This document shows, one piece after another, positions 47,251 to 59,681 of a DNA stretch of 64,000 nt. A program made the position numbers and the translations under genes. Numbering within the stretch: the stretch's first letter is position 1; each line of letters opens with the position of its first letter. The notes below the pieces were generated by a model, which saw only the letters and a list, made by a program, of their open reading frames with translations, was not told where the DNA came from and did no database searches. The DNA is from Scopulibacillus daqui (GTDB lineage: Bacteria; Bacillota; Bacilli; Bacillales; Sporolactobacillaceae), in the NCBI RefSeq assembly GCF_016908855.1, contig NZ_JAFBER010000012.1:25170-89169 (forward strand). The letters are read 5' to 3'.

Positions 47251-49887
47251 CTATGAAAAGCTTTTAATCCAATCGGCTACACAAGACAGAGCATCTTCCA
47301 CTTGAGCAGGATTTTTCCCGCCGGCTTGAGCCATATCCGGACGGCCTCCTCCTCCGCCGCCGCATCTTGATGCAACTTCCTTTATAAGTTTCCCGGCATG
47401 GTATCCTTTTGAAACCAGATCTTTTGTCACACCACTGGCAATGTTTACCTTTCCATCATTGACTGCTGCCAGAACAATAATACCTGTCTCCAGTTGGTTT
47501 TTAAGGTGGTCAACCATCGAGCGTAAACTGTTCATGTCTGATACATTCACTTTTTTAGAAATATAAGGGATTCCATCAGCTTTTTGAACAGATTGAAGCA
47601 AATCATTAGCCTCAGCATTACCTAACTTCGATGTCAGCGATTCATTTTCCTTTTCCAAGTCTTTGATTTGTTTTTGAAGACTTTTAATACGATCAGGTAC
47701 AAGTTCAACATTCGTTTTCAGCAAATGAGCAGCTTCTTGCAGCTCTTGAACAAAATGGTTCATCCGTTCATAAGCATACCGGCCTGTCACTGCTTCAATT
47801 CTTCTTGTGCCGGCACCTATGCCAGTTTCAGCGATAATCTTAAATAAGCCGATTTCCGCTGTATTATTGACATGGCAACCGCCGCACAACTCCAAGCTGT
47901 AATCGCCGACTTTAACAACTCTAACAACATCGCCGTACTTTTCTCCAAATAATGCCATAGCCCCCATGGCTTTAGCTTCGTTAATCGGCATTTCCGCTGT
48001 TTCAACAGAAATATTTTCCCAAATCTTTTCGTTTACGATTTGTTCAATTTTCTTAAGCTCTTCTTCTGTCACTTGGCCAAAATGCGAAAAGTCAAACCTT
48101 AACCGTTCAGGTGCAACAAGCGACCCTGCTTGATTGACATGTTTGCCAAGGACATCTTTCAATGTCTGATGAAGCAAGTGTGTGGCTGTATGGTTTTTTT
48201 CGATAGCAGAGCGGTTTGTTTCATTAATTTCTGCCTTCAATGAATCTCCGTTCTGAAGGTCGCCTTCCTCGACGATAACTGTATGCAAATGCTGTCCATT
48301 TGGCGCTTTTTGCACATCTTTAACCATAAGCTTTGTTTTCTCGTTAACCAAATAGCCCTGATCAGCTATTTGCCCGCCGCTTTCAGCATAAAAAGGAGTC
48401 ACATTAAGAATAATTTGAACCTCATCACCTTGCTTTGCCGCGCTGGCAATGCTGTTATCTTTAATAATGGCAACGACTTCCGAAGAGACTTCGTGTTCAG
48501 TATAACCGACAAACCGGCTTTCGACATTGATATTGCGCAATGTTTCGCTTTGAACTTGCATTGAATCTGTATCTTGGCGAGCAGCGCGCGCCCGTTCTCT
48601 TTGTGCTTCTAATTCTTTTTCAAAACCGTCTTTATCTATAGACAATCCTTCATTTTGTGCGTATTCTTCCGTTAATTCAAAAGGAAATCCGAAAGTATCA
48701 TAAAGTTTAAAAACATCGGCTCCTGATATCATTTTCTCGCCGTTAGCTTTTGCTTCAGCAATCACATCTTTTAATATGTCCAAGCCTTCGTGAATCGTTT
48801 CGTGAAAACGCTCTTCCTCGTGACGAATCACTTTCTGAACAAAGGCTGATTTTTCAACGACGTTATCATAGAAGTCTTTCATAATATCAACAACGATCGG
48901 CACAAGTTCGAACATAAACGGTTTGTTGATATCGAGATCCATCGCAAACCGGACAGCCCGTCTGATGAGACGGCGAAGCACATAGCCGCGGCCTTCATTA
49001 GAAGGCAATGCTCCATCACTAACTGCAAAAGTAACCGCTCTGACATGATCTGCAATAACCTTAAATGCCGTGTCTTTTTCTTTTGTTTCACCGTATGTTT
49101 GTCCGGAGATTTGTTCAATTTTATGAATGATAGGCAAGAACAAATCGGTATCAAAATTCGTTTTTGCATCTTGTATGACCGAAACCATTCGTTCGAGCCC
49201 CATGCCTGTATCAATATTCTTCTTTGGAAGCGGAGTATAGCTGCCGTCAGGATTATGGTTAAATTGTGAAAACACGAGGTTCCAAATTTCTAAATACCTT
49301 TCATTTTCTCCGCCCGGATATAATTCAGGGTCGTTCGGATCATTTCCGTAAGCCTCACCTCGGTCATAGAAAATTTCTGTATTTGGACCGCTTGGGCCTT
49401 CCCCAATATCCCAGAAATTTTCTTTTAACCGAATAATACGTTCCTCCGGCAGACCGATGACCTCATGCCAAATTTTATAAGCTTCATCATCTTCCGGATG
49501 GATGGTAACTGATAATTTGTCCTCATCAAAACCTATCCACTTCGGACTTGTTAGGAATTCCCATGCCCAACGGATAGCTTCTTCTTTGAAATAATCGCCA
49601 ACTGAAAAGTTTCCGAGCATTTCAAAGAAAGTATGATGGCGGGCTGTATAACCGACATTTTCAATATCATTTGTTCTAATGGCTTTTTGAGCATTAACAA
49701 TCCGCGGATTTTCTGGAACAACGCGCCCATCAAAATATTTTTTTAATGTGGCTACGCCGCTGTTAATCCAAAGCAACGAAGGATCATCATGCGGAATAAG
49801 AGATGCACTCGGTTCAACTTTATGATTTTTTTCTTTGAAAAAATCAAGAAACATCTGCCGAACTTCTCGAGAAGTTAATTTTTTCAT
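47251..49887 (-). CDS. alaS: alanyl-tRNA synthetase
   Basis: Charges tRNA-Ala. The product is 878 aa: catalytic domain with motif 2-like [14 protein letters not shown] near 80, editing domain with [11 protein letters not shown] (near 565) and CGGCHVNNT, then the C-terminal Ala domain ending in [16 protein letters not shown]. The start ATG lies behind AGGAGGTT, with a second ATG two codons earlier too close to the RBS. A T-box leader precedes it. Confidence 0.97.
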   Translation of the reverse strand: MKKLTSREVRQMFLDFFKEKNHKVEPSASLIPHDDPSLLWINSGVATLKKYFDGRVVPENPRIVNAQKAIRTNDIENVGYTARHHTFFEMLGNFSVGDYFKEEAIRWAWEFLTSPKWIGFDEDKLSVTIHPEDDEAYKIWHEVIGLPEERIIRLKENFWDIGEGPSGPNTEIFYDRGEAYGNDPNDPELYPGGENERYLEIWNLVFSQFNHNPDGSYTPLPKKNIDTGMGLERMVSVIQDAKTNFDTDLFLPIIHKIEQISGQTYGETKEKDTAFKVIADHVRAVTFAVSDGALPSNEGRGYVLRRLIRRAVRFAMDLDINKPFMFELVPIVVDIMKDFYDNVVEKSAFVQKVIRHEEERFHETIHEGLDILKDVIAEAKANGEKMISGADVFKLYDTFGFPFELTEEYAQNEGLSIDKDGFEKELEAQRERARAARQDTDSMQVQSETLRNINVESRFVGYTEHEVSSEVVAIIKDNSIASAAKQGDEVQIILNVTPFYAESGGQIADQGYLVNEKTKLMVKDVQKAPNGQHLHTVIVEEGDLQNGDSLKAEINETNRSAIEKNHTATHLLHQTLKDVLGKHVNQAGSLVAPERLRFDFSHFGQVTEEELKKIEQIVNEKIWENISVETAEMPINEAKAMGAMALFGEKYGDVVRVVKVGDYSLELCGGCHVNNTAEIGLFKIIAETGIGAGTRRIEAVTGRYAYERMNHFVQELQEAAHLLKTNVELVPDRIKSLQKQIKDLEKENESLTSKLGNAEANDLLQSVQKADGIPYISKKVNVSDMNSLRSMVDHLKNQLETGIIVLAAVNDGKVNIASGVTKDLVSKGYHAGKLIKEVASRCGGGGGGRPDMAQAGGKNPAQVEDALSCVADWIKSFS

Positions 49888-49917
49888 ATTCATAACCTCC
49901 TGTAATTCTTTATTTAA

Positions 49918-50165
49918 ATAAAAAACTCCCATCCCAATCAGGGACGAGAGTTAGATCTCACGCGGTACCACCCTAGTTGCAGACCTCGATAGTCTGCCAC
50001 CTTGTTCAGATTTAACGGATCTCTCCGGCAGGGATTAGCTGCTCTCCAGAGTAGCAACCGTTACTCCTCATTGGATTTTCTTTCAGCCAAGGAAAATCCT
50101 CTCTAGAAATGATCCATAACGGCAAGCTCTTTCAACAATTTTTCTATATAACGGGTTTTAAAATA
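49918..50165 (-). promoter_or_regulatory. T-box riboswitch of alaS
   Basis: On the minus strand the T-box sequence AGGGTGGTACCGCG is at 49974-49961. The terminator arms AACTCTCGTCCC/GGGATGGGAGTT and a T-run follow at about 49953-49920. The upstream region contains the AGAGAGG and GGCTGAAAG Stem I motifs. A candidate Ala specifier GCT lies at 50055-50053, but I cannot confirm the pairing by eye. Uncharged tRNA-Ala would favour antitermination. Confidence 0.9.
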
Positions 50166-50185
50166 TCACATTATGTATGTCGATA

Positions 50186-51265
50186 TTATAGATGAGAACC
50201 GCTCTCCTTGTCAATTTCTTGATGGCGGTTCCGAATATATCTAATTATTACTCTAATTGTTACAAAAATCGGGACGGCAAATAACATCCCTGCAACACCC
50301 GCTATTTCGCCGCCAATAATAATCGAAAACATAATATAAGCAGGATGAATGTCCACGCTTTTTCCGACGATCAAAGGGCCGATAATATGTCCTTCAAGAA
50401 ACTGCAAAAGCAAAATTAACACTAAAACAAAGATTGTTGTTTTGACAGATACAGTCGTTGCCATAAATACAGCCGGAATGGCGCCGATAATCGGACCGAA
50501 GTAAGGAATGATATCCGTTAATCCGACAAAAATGCTTAACAGAAGGGCATACTTGACCTTTAAAAATGACAATCCGACAAAGGCGATAACAGCCAGAATG
50601 GCACAAACATATAACTGGCCGCGAATATACTTGCCGAGTTGGTCATCAATCGCAAATAATAATGTTCTTCCCGGCACTCTCCATTTTCTTGGCGTAAGTA
50701 TCCAAAGACCTTTTTTGATGCCTTCGAAATCTTTTAAAAAATAAAAAGCTAATAGGGGAATCATTAATAAAGAAAAGAACGATTGAAAAACCCACGTAAT
50801 GCTTCCGATAACCCCTTTTACTAAACGATTCATGCGCCTTTCCAGCAAATTCAGGACCCCGTTAAAATGATCGTGGACCGCTTCAGGGGTGGAATGATAT
50901 ACATCATTGATCCGTTCATGATAGAAGGCCACGTATTTAGGTATTTGGTCGCCAAAGTCTTTTAATTCATCAATCATTGCCGGCATCCCCTTAACCAATC
51001 CGTAACCTGTCAACACAAAAAACACAAGGTAAACGATAAGGATAGCCAGTGTCCGGGGAAGCCCTTTGCTATGCGCTTTTTCAATAAGGGGGTGAAGCAA
51101 ATAAGCAATCAGGGCTGCACTGACAAAAGGAAACAGCACGGCTGCTATAAAATCAAAAACTTGATTGAGAAACGGGAGCAATTTATAAAACAAATAACCG
51201 TTTAAAAAAACGAGCAATAATATCGTTAACCTTTTAAGCCAATCAATAGCCGACCATTGTGACAT
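50186..51265 (-). CDS. AI-2E family transporter (YrrI-like)
   Basis: The product is 359 aa with about 7-8 membrane segments. The signature PYFGPIIGAIPAVF is near residue 240 and FLEGHIIGPLIVGKSV near 285. The family exports small solutes; substrate unknown. The ATG (MSQWSA) follows GGAGGGAT. It is downstream of an RBS-distinct longer frame and precedes the alaS leader. Confidence 0.88.
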   Translation of the reverse strand: MSQWSAIDWLKRLTILLLVFLNGYLFYKLLPFLNQVFDFIAAVLFPFVSAALIAYLLHPLIEKAHSKGLPRTLAILIVYLVFFVLTGYGLVKGMPAMIDELKDFGDQIPKYVAFYHERINDVYHSTPEAVHDHFNGVLNLLERRMNRLVKGVIGSITWVFQSFFSLLMIPLLAFYFLKDFEGIKKGLWILTPRKWRVPGRTLLFAIDDQLGKYIRGQLYVCAILAVIAFVGLSFLKVKYALLLSIFVGLTDIIPYFGPIIGAIPAVFMATTVSVKTTIFVLVLILLLQFLEGHIIGPLIVGKSVDIHPAYIMFSIIIGGEIAGVAGMLFAVPIFVTIRVIIRYIRNRHQEIDKESGSHL

Positions 51266-51380
51266 CGATATCCCTCCACGCAAATAGTTTGCGCAGAAAT
51301 CCTTCTAATATTTCGCATCGATGTTGTTTTGCTATTTTTTAATAGCTAAAACCGGCACATCTTAAAGATACATGCCGGTT

Positions 51381-51578
51381 TTAAAAGCCGCCTGATTCAG
51401 TTTTCAGTTCATGCTCTTCAAATAAATCGTCGAGAGTCGTTAAACTGCCGTCTTCTTCAACTTGGCTGAGGGAAAGCCTGCCGTCTATTAATGCAAGTTC
51501 AATAAAACAATCCCAACAATAATATAGGTTAACACCAATTTTTCCTAGATTTTTATTATGACAGTTTGGACATTTCAT
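51381..51578 (-). CDS. small zinc-ribbon protein
   Basis: The product is 65 aa with two CxxC pairs (CPNCHN near residues 3-6, CWDC near 21-24) forming a zinc ribbon and an acidic tail. RBS AGAGGTGA. Similar short proteins lie next to recD2 in other Bacillales. Function unknown. Confidence 0.8.
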   Translation of the reverse strand: MKCPNCHNKNLGKIGVNLYYCWDCFIELALIDGRLSLSQVEEDGSLTTLDDLFEEHELKTESGGF

Positions 51579-51663
51579 CTGCGTTCACCTCTATTTCATT
51601 TAAAACTGAACAATTTTAAAAAATAGGCTACTAGCATCATGTCCACTTAATCGTTAATTCATA

Positions 51664-53973
51664 CTATATGATATCATTGATTGCCTCATTGGATTCTGGA
51701 TTTATCCTCTCCCTGAGCTTTTCAGATAGCTTTGAATGCCTTAAATCGACATCAGAGCGTTGAACCGCTTCATTAAATGCCTTCTTATCCCCGCACATAA
51801 TAAGAAAAGATTTACTTCTTGTAATCGCAGTATATATAAGGTTCCGGCGCAGCATCCGATGATACCCCTTAACAATCGGCAGAACGACAATCGGAAATTC
51901 ACTGCCCTGAGATTTATGAATCGAACAACAATAAGCTAACGTAATTTGGTTAAGGTCACGCTTTAAATAAGTGACTTCTGTTCCTTCAAATGAGACAACA
52001 ACCATATCCTCGTGATCAGCCGTTTCCTTCGCAAAAATAACGGCAACAATTTCACCAATATCACCATTAAATACATGCTCTTCAGGATTGTTAACAAGTT
52101 GGAGCACTTTATCGCCGACACGGTAAACACGGTCGCCGAATGTTAATGAACGTTTCTGATCTGACGGCGGATTAAAGAGATTTTGAAGGGATTCATTAAT
52201 GGCTTCAATTCCGGCACTGCCTCGATATATCGGTGCAAGAACCTGAATGTCTTTTGTTGCATAGCCTTTTTTTCGAGCATTTTCGCAAACTTGACAGATG
52301 ACATCAATGATCTGGTTCTGGCGGCAATCAAAAAAGCGGCGGTCATCTTTAGCGCTTTGAAGATCTTCAGGAATTTCTCCTTCTTTAATCGTATGAGCTA
52401 AATCAATAATTGAAGAGCCCTCAGACTGCCGGTAAATATTTTGAAGCTCAATGGTGGGGATAACCTCAGAACTGAGAAGATCTTTTAAAACTTGTCCGGG
52501 GCCTACCGAAGGCAATTGATCTTCATCCCCGACTATAATGACCTGGATTTTTTCAGGGAGTGATTTAAATAACTGATTTGCGAGCCAAATATCAACCATT
52601 GACATTTCGTCAATAATTAGAAGTTTGCCTTCTATTGGATTTTCTTCATCATGTTCATAACCGGAACCGCCGCCCTTCCAGCCCAGCAGCCGGTGAATGG
52701 TAACGGCCGGAAGACCCGTTGATTCGCTCATTCGTTTCGCCGCCCGGCCTGTCGGCGCAACAAGCAGAACCGGAAAAGGGTCATCTTTATAATCTTTAGG
52801 GTTAAGCGAAACGCCGTGAAGTTCAGCGTAAACTTCCACTATTCCTTTAATAACGGTCGTTTTGCCGGTTCCGGGGCCGCCGGTCAGCAACATGACAGGA
52901 GAGTGTATGGCTTGTCTAATCGCTTCTCTTTGTGTGATGGAATATTGTATATTTAAGCGTTCTTCGAGATCACCTAGAGCGCTGAGAAATTCAGATTCAG
53001 AAAATTCATCGTGAAAATCTGTCTGCTCCATTAATTTTTTGATGCTTGTCACAATCCCTTTTTCCGCAAAATACAAAGAAGGCAAATATACTTCGTTTTC
53101 TTCTAATATTAATTTCCCTTCTTCCTCCAAGCTGTCTATTTCCCGGATAATATCCATTTCATCAACCGGCTCTTCAGACGTTGTGATTAACTGTTGAACT
53201 TCGCAAAGGGTTTCTTCATAAGGCATAAAGACGTGCCCCTCATCCAGAGCTTTTTGATTGAGCCAATACAAGCAAGCCGCTCGGATACGGTCGGGGTGAT
53301 TTCCTGAAATCCCTAACACTTTTCCTAATTCATCGGCTCTATGAAATCCAATGCCTTCAACGTCATTAACGAGCTGATAAGGATTATTTTGAATAATATC
53401 CAGCGTCATATCTCCATACGTTTGATATATCTTCATAGAAAGCTGCGGACCAAATCCGTAGTCTGATAAAGCAACCATAATCTTCTCTAACCCTTGATGT
53501 TGAACGAGCGTCTCATAGAGAAGCTGCGCCTTTTCTTCACTTAATTTAGGTACATTTTCTAAGCATTTGGGATCTTCGAGAATTTTCGATATGGCATTTT
53601 CTCCTAGTGTTTCAATGATTCGTTCAGCTGTTTTTTCACCAATGCCGGGAAATAAATCCCCGGACAAATATTGAATCATGCCTGCTTTTGAGTGCGGCAG
53701 TAATTTTCGATATTGATAAACTTCATATTGCTTTCCATATTTAGGATGAATTTTAATTGAACCTGTAAATTGATAGACTTCGTGCAGATGAATGATTGGA
53801 AAATACCCGATGACGATAATTTCCTTCTCATCAATGGGTTCGTTAGTCTCATTAATTTTAACCCGCATCACTGTGTAGGCATTTGCATCATTTTGAAAAA
53901 TAATATGTAAAGGAACGCCTTTAATATATTTTTGTTCTCCTTGAAAAAGATCTAATGAAGACTGGTCCGCCAT
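51664..53973 (-). CDS. recD2: ATP-dependent DNA helicase RecD2
   Basis: Single-subunit RecD-like 5'-3' helicase. The product is 769 aa: N-terminal OB and helix-hairpin-helix region (GDLFPGIGEKTAERI), Walker A LTGGPGTGKTTVIKG near residues 355-370, DEMSMVD, and motifs GDEDQLPSVGPGQVL and KSQGSEFPIVVLP. Unlike RecD of RecBCD, it works alone in replication and repair. It is downstream of the TPR gene. Confidence 0.95.
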   Translation of the reverse strand: MADQSSLDLFQGEQKYIKGVPLHIIFQNDANAYTVMRVKINETNEPIDEKEIIVIGYFPIIHLHEVYQFTGSIKIHPKYGKQYEVYQYRKLLPHSKAGMIQYLSGDLFPGIGEKTAERIIETLGENAISKILEDPKCLENVPKLSEEKAQLLYETLVQHQGLEKIMVALSDYGFGPQLSMKIYQTYGDMTLDIIQNNPYQLVNDVEGIGFHRADELGKVLGISGNHPDRIRAACLYWLNQKALDEGHVFMPYEETLCEVQQLITTSEEPVDEMDIIREIDSLEEEGKLILEENEVYLPSLYFAEKGIVTSIKKLMEQTDFHDEFSESEFLSALGDLEERLNIQYSITQREAIRQAIHSPVMLLTGGPGTGKTTVIKGIVEVYAELHGVSLNPKDYKDDPFPVLLVAPTGRAAKRMSESTGLPAVTIHRLLGWKGGGSGYEHDEENPIEGKLLIIDEMSMVDIWLANQLFKSLPEKIQVIIVGDEDQLPSVGPGQVLKDLLSSEVIPTIELQNIYRQSEGSSIIDLAHTIKEGEIPEDLQSAKDDRRFFDCRQNQIIDVICQVCENARKKGYATKDIQVLAPIYRGSAGIEAINESLQNLFNPPSDQKRSLTFGDRVYRVGDKVLQLVNNPEEHVFNGDIGEIVAVIFAKETADHEDMVVVSFEGTEVTYLKRDLNQITLAYCCSIHKSQGSEFPIVVLPIVKGYHRMLRRNLIYTAITRSKSFLIMCGDKKAFNEAVQRSDVDLRHSKLSEKLRERINPESNEAINDII

Positions 53974-53990
53974 AAAACTGACCCTCTTTC

Positions 53991-54659
53991 TTACTTCGGT
54001 TCATTTAAACGTTCTTCGATTTTCTTAAGTCCGTTAGCTGCCAGCAGATGATCCTTTTGAACAGCAAGCGCCTTTTCAAAATACTGTTTTGCTAATTCAA
54101 CCTCATCATGGTACATAGCCGAAACGCCAAGATTATAATAGGCGTCTGCATGCTCAGGATCCTGGCTAATGACTTTTTTGAACTGTTCTTCAGCCAATTC
54201 TATTTGTCCAATATGCGCCAGTAATAATCCATATTGAAATCGGGCATCAATATCCTCATGATTAAGTTCGACCGCCCTTTGAAAGGATGCAAGCGCCGAT
54301 CCCGTCTGATTGAGGCGAAGGTAACTCAGCCCCATCATATAATAAACATCTGAGCTTTGATCATCTGCTGTCAGCGCTAATTGATACTTTTTCAAGGCTT
54401 GCTTATATTCCTGAAGATTGTAAAATGCATTTCCTAAACCATAAATGGCTGGAAGGTGATCTTCTTTTAGACTTATTGCCTTTTCATAAAAAGACAGCGC
54501 TTTTTCAGGTTGCCCTAATGTAACAAGTAAATGTCCGAAATGAGTGTACCCGTTTGGATCCTTGGGGTCCTCTTCAATCGCATCGTTAAAAAATTTTGCA
54601 GCCGTTTCAAACTGCCCTTTGTTCATAGCTTCTATACCTTGCTGTAATTTATCTTCCAC
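53991..54659 (-). CDS. yrrB: TPR-repeat protein YrrB
   Basis: The product is 222 aa, made almost wholly of about six tetratricopeptide repeats (for example PNGYTHFGHLLVTLGQPEKA, DAYYNLGVSAMYHDEVELA). It has no signal peptide, so it is probably cytoplasmic scaffolding. GTG start behind GGAGAG. It lies between mnmA and recD2 in the usual order. Confidence 0.92.
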   Translation of the reverse strand: MEDKLQQGIEAMNKGQFETAAKFFNDAIEEDPKDPNGYTHFGHLLVTLGQPEKALSFYEKAISLKEDHLPAIYGLGNAFYNLQEYKQALKKYQLALTADDQSSDVYYMMGLSYLRLNQTGSALASFQRAVELNHEDIDARFQYGLLLAHIGQIELAEEQFKKVISQDPEHADAYYNLGVSAMYHDEVELAKQYFEKALAVQKDHLLAANGLKKIEERLNEPK

Positions 54660-54907
54660 TTTCCGATCTCTCCATTCAGACAGAGCATTCTATCCGTAGT
54701 ATATCAGAGTTTCAAGGACATGTTCAAAAAAGGGAAAAAAGGGACGATAAGGCTAAAAACATCACATCCATGCGACAGCGCCAATACCAGCATGTTCTGT
54801 ATCGGAAGTTCTAGAGCAACACAGTTAATTTTTGAGATAAGAGATGATGCTGGGTGCCGGAGAAATCCGGCAGCACATTTTTCTGAAAGAATTTTTTTAA
54901 ATTAAAA

Positions 54908-56076
<1,169 letters not shown>

Positions 56077-56218
56077 TTATGCTTAATTAACTGTTCAAAA
56101 GGTCAAGTCAAAGCCGCCCTATCTGAACAGTTACTCATCTTGTTGTTTAATATTTATGATTTTATATAACAATATCAGTCTCAAGAACACCATTCAACTT
56201 TTAGCTTCTAAGACATTA

Positions 56219-57364
56219 TTAAGACTGAGTTAACCGATTGACAGTTTCCGCAATAATCTTCCCGGCTTCTTCAACAGTTTCTTCTGTTAATCCATAGCCA
56301 AAACTAATCCGGATAGAACTATAAGCGCGATCGGAATCCTTGCCGAACATGGCGGTCAGTACATGGGAAGGCTCAACAGAACCAGCCGTGCACGCTGAAC
56401 CGCTGGACACAGCGACACCCGCCAAATCCAAGTTCATTAACAGAGTTTCCACTTGTATTCCCGGAAAATAGAGGTTTAAGATATGCGGAAGATAGTGTTC
56501 AGGGTCTCCATTAATTTCATATTTGACATGGTGTTGATCTAAAACATGACATAGAGTTTTGCGATAGCCTATATATTTATCAATTTTTGTTAGAAATTGT
56601 TCTGAGGCGATGGCTACCGCTTTTTCCAGGCCGACAATACCCGGAACATTCTGCGTCCCGGCACGCCGCTTTCTCTCTTGTTCGCCTCCGTGAGCACGAG
56701 AAACTAACTGAACCCCCTCACGGATATATAAAAAGCCGACACCCTTGGGACCATTTATTTTATGCGCAGTCATTGACAAAAGATCAATAGCTGTTTCGCA
56801 AACATCCAAATCAATCATTCCGAAAGCTTGGACAGCGTCAGTATGAAACAGCGCTTGATGATTCTCTAAAAGCGCTGCGATTTCCCTAATCGGCTGCACC
56901 GTGCCGACTTCATTATTCGCATACATGATCGTGACCAGAATCGTATCTTTTCGCAAAGCGCGCTCTAATTGGCTGAGATCAATCATTCCGTTTTGGTTGA
57001 CATCTAAATAAGTGACATCAAATCCAACGCTCTCAAGATAACGGCATGCATTTAAAACCGCATGATGTTCAATTTTCGTTGTAATGATATGTTTGCCATG
57101 GTCTTTTCGAGCAAACGCGGCACCTAGAACAGCCATATTGTCAGATTCCGTTCCGCCGCTCGTAAACACAATTTCATTTGGCTTTGAGCCAATCATTCTG
57201 CTGACCGTTTCTCTTGCATTATCCAAATATTTTCTTGCAGCGCGCCCATATTGATGAATGCTTGAAGGGTTGCCGAAAGCATTTTGATATACTTCAACCA
57301 TTGCACTCACAACGTCCGGATGAATAGGGGTTGTCGCCGCATGATCTAAATAAATCGATTTCAT
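56219..57364 (-). CDS. iscS: cysteine desulfurase (IscS/YrvO-like)
   Basis: PLP enzyme releasing sulfur from cysteine. The product is 381 aa. The PLP Lys is in SMTAHKINGPKG, and the catalytic Cys in SSGSACTAGSVEPSH. The organisation with mnmA and cymR suggests a dedicated supply for tRNA thiolation, as known for YrvO in B. subtilis. Confidence 0.94.
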   Translation of the reverse strand: MKSIYLDHAATTPIHPDVVSAMVEVYQNAFGNPSSIHQYGRAARKYLDNARETVSRMIGSKPNEIVFTSGGTESDNMAVLGAAFARKDHGKHIITTKIEHHAVLNACRYLESVGFDVTYLDVNQNGMIDLSQLERALRKDTILVTIMYANNEVGTVQPIREIAALLENHQALFHTDAVQAFGMIDLDVCETAIDLLSMTAHKINGPKGVGFLYIREGVQLVSRAHGGEQERKRRAGTQNVPGIVGLEKAVAIASEQFLTKIDKYIGYRKTLCHVLDQHHVKYEINGDPEHYLPHILNLYFPGIQVETLLMNLDLAGVAVSSGSACTAGSVEPSHVLTAMFGKDSDRAYSSIRISFGYGLTEETVEEAGKIIAETVNRLTQS

Positions 57365-57534
57365 TATGACACATCCTTTAAAAGTTCAAAAAGTACGGGC
57401 ACATGAAACGTAATGGAACGGCGTCTTCACCAATGATTAATCACAGGAGTACTGCCGCTTCCTGCCGCAGCCTTGGAATAATTTAAGATGTAAGGGCCGT
57501 GTCTGCTTGAACACGACCTTTCATTAAAATTATT

Positions 57535-57957
57535 TTAAATATAAAACATATACGGATCTTGTACAAGATGATCTTCCTCAAAATGAATGAGATCATCGAG
57601 TGAAGTGCTTTCTAATACATCCTTTACAGCATCTTTAATTTTTATCCAAAGCGCCCGCTTGGCCGGGTCATCATCATCCATAACCTCAACCGGCCGAATC
57701 GGCCCTTCCAAAACTCTAATAATATCCGCAGCTGTAATGTCTTTTGGATTTTTTGCCAGTACATAACCTCCATAGGCCCCTCTTATACTGTTAACTAGAC
57801 CAGCGTTTCTTAAAGGAGCAATAAGTTGTTCAAGATAATGCTCTGATAGATCATGTTCTTTGGCAATTGCTTTTAAAGACATTGGCCCATTTCCACTGTT
57901 TTTGCCAAGAGCCATCATAATGGTCAGCCCGTACCGTCCTTTTGTGGAAATTTTCAA
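57535..57957 (-). CDS. cymR: cysteine metabolism repressor CymR
   Basis: Rrf2-family master repressor of cysteine and sulfur genes in B. subtilis, working with CysK. The product is 140 aa (MKISTKGRYGLTIMMALG), with the Rrf2 signature LSEHYLEQLIAPLRNAGLV and no Fe-S cysteine triad. The TTG start is chosen by GAGGTGT spacing and by homology; another TTG lies two codons earlier. It heads the cymR-iscS-mnmA cluster. Confidence 0.92.
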   Translation of the reverse strand: MKISTKGRYGLTIMMALGKNSGNGPMSLKAIAKEHDLSEHYLEQLIAPLRNAGLVNSIRGAYGGYVLAKNPKDITAADIIRVLEGPIRPVEVMDDDDPAKRALWIKIKDAVKDVLESTSLDDLIHFEEDHLVQDPYMFYI

Positions 57958-58247
57958 TGCCAAACACCTCTTTCCGTTCGTTTTATTTAATCGCCCTTTT
58001 ATAATAGAATCATTTTACCCTTAAAAACATGAATGATCCATAGTTTTTAGATACATGTATGATTAAAGGTATTCGAAAGATGTCAATCGCATTTTTATTA
58101 AATCAAAAGAAAGCAAACCGTAAATATTATAGCACGAAAAGGCTCATCCTTGCATTCGTCAGCCGCCTGTAGTATTTTCGCCTATAGAAGTCTGTAAACA
58201 TACTGGCATTTCTAGACCTTAAGAATATAAAAGAAAGGAATAATAGA

Positions 58248-59573
58248 ATGGATCTATTCGACTTTTCCGATGATAAACAAAAAAGCATTGGCAAACCTTT
58301 AGCTGAACGAATGCGTCCGAGATCAATAGAAGATTTTATCGGTCAAGAACATATTGCAGGTTCCGGACGTTTATTAAGAAGAGCCATTCAAGCGGATAAG
58401 TTAACGCCGATGATTTTTTTTGGTCCGCCCGGTACAGGAAAAACAACACTGGCAAGAATTATTGCCAACAATACTTCGGCACATTTTCAACAGCTGAATG
58501 CGGTTACCAGCGGCGTGAGCGACATTAGAAACGTTATTTCTCAAGCTGGAGACAGGCTTAAATACGATGATCAGAAAACTGTTCTATTTATTGATGAGAT
58601 ACATCGATTTAACAAAAGCCAGCAAGATGCCTTGCTTCCGTCAGTCGAAGATGGAACCATTATCCTTATAGGCGCTACAACAGAAAGCCCAATGTTTGAA
58701 ATTAATCCGGCTCTGCTTTCGCGTTCCAGGTTATTCAGGTTTACCCCGCTGACTCATAAAGATATTGAAAAGATATTAATACAAGCACTTAACGACGAAG
58801 AACGCGGATACGGCAAATACCCTATTGAAATAGACAAAGACGCGCTTCAACATCTTGTTCAAGTATCAAACGGGGACGCCAGAACCGCCTTACATGCACT
58901 GGAGCTGGCTGTTTTAACAACAGATCCCGATCAGCACGGTACCATTCATATCGATTTGGGTGTTGCTGAAGAATCCATTCAGCAACGCGTCCTCCAATAT
59001 GATAAATCTGGCGACAATCATTATGATACAACGTCGGCTTTTATCAAAAGCATGCGCGGATCTGATCCGGATGCAACGCTGTATTGGTTGGCAAAAATGA
59101 TAGAGGCCGGCGAAGATCCTAAATTTATCGCGAGAAGAATTTACATCCACGCAGCTGAAGATGTCGGCTTAGCCGATCCAAACGCACTGCTGATTGCACA
59201 GGCTGCTGCTCATGCTGTAACCTTCATCGGCATGCCCGAAGCGCGCATCCCGCTCGCTGAAGCAGCATTGTATATAGCTACTGCTCCTAAAAGCAACTCT
59301 GTTCTTAAAAGCATCGACAAAGCGATAGATGCCGTCAGAAATGAAACCTCAGGCCAAGTGCCGATACATCTCAGGGATGCTCATTACAAAGGCGCAGCAA
59401 AACTCGGACACGGCATCGGTTACAAATACCCTCATGATTATGAAGATGGGTATACACCGCAAAACTACCTGCCGGAACATCTGGAAAATTTAAAGCTGTA
59501 CAACCCTTCCCCAAGAGGTTATGAGAAAAGCATACAAAAAAGATTGGATTACTTTAGCAAAAGAAAATCTTAA
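58248..59573 (+). CDS. rarA: replication-associated recombination protein RarA
   Basis: AAA+ ATPase related to clamp loaders and RuvB, acting at stalled forks (YrvN/MgsA). The product is 441 aa. Walker A FFGPPGTGKTTLARI is near residues 62-76 and LFIDEIHRFNKSQQDALLP near 118. It is divergent from cymR. Confidence 0.95.
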   Translation: MDLFDFSDDKQKSIGKPLAERMRPRSIEDFIGQEHIAGSGRLLRRAIQADKLTPMIFFGPPGTGKTTLARIIANNTSAHFQQLNAVTSGVSDIRNVISQAGDRLKYDDQKTVLFIDEIHRFNKSQQDALLPSVEDGTIILIGATTESPMFEINPALLSRSRLFRFTPLTHKDIEKILIQALNDEERGYGKYPIEIDKDALQHLVQVSNGDARTALHALELAVLTTDPDQHGTIHIDLGVAEESIQQRVLQYDKSGDNHYDTTSAFIKSMRGSDPDATLYWLAKMIEAGEDPKFIARRIYIHAAEDVGLADPNALLIAQAAAHAVTFIGMPEARIPLAEAALYIATAPKSNSVLKSIDKAIDAVRNETSGQVPIHLRDAHYKGAAKLGHGIGYKYPHDYEDGYTPQNYLPEHLENLKLYNPSPRGYEKSIQKRLDYFSKRKS

Positions 59574-59681
59574 TAGTATAATCTAGTAAATCATCCATAG
59601 AAAAATATTTTCTTGCGTATAAAATGATTAACTTTTGTCAATCATTTTTTATAAAGAATAATATTCTAAGGAGAGGTCATC

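Noticed and set aside
54660..54907. Possible gene between mnmA and yrrB
   Set aside because: The 61-aa plus-strand frame lacks an RBS and shows no homology; only hairpins are visible.
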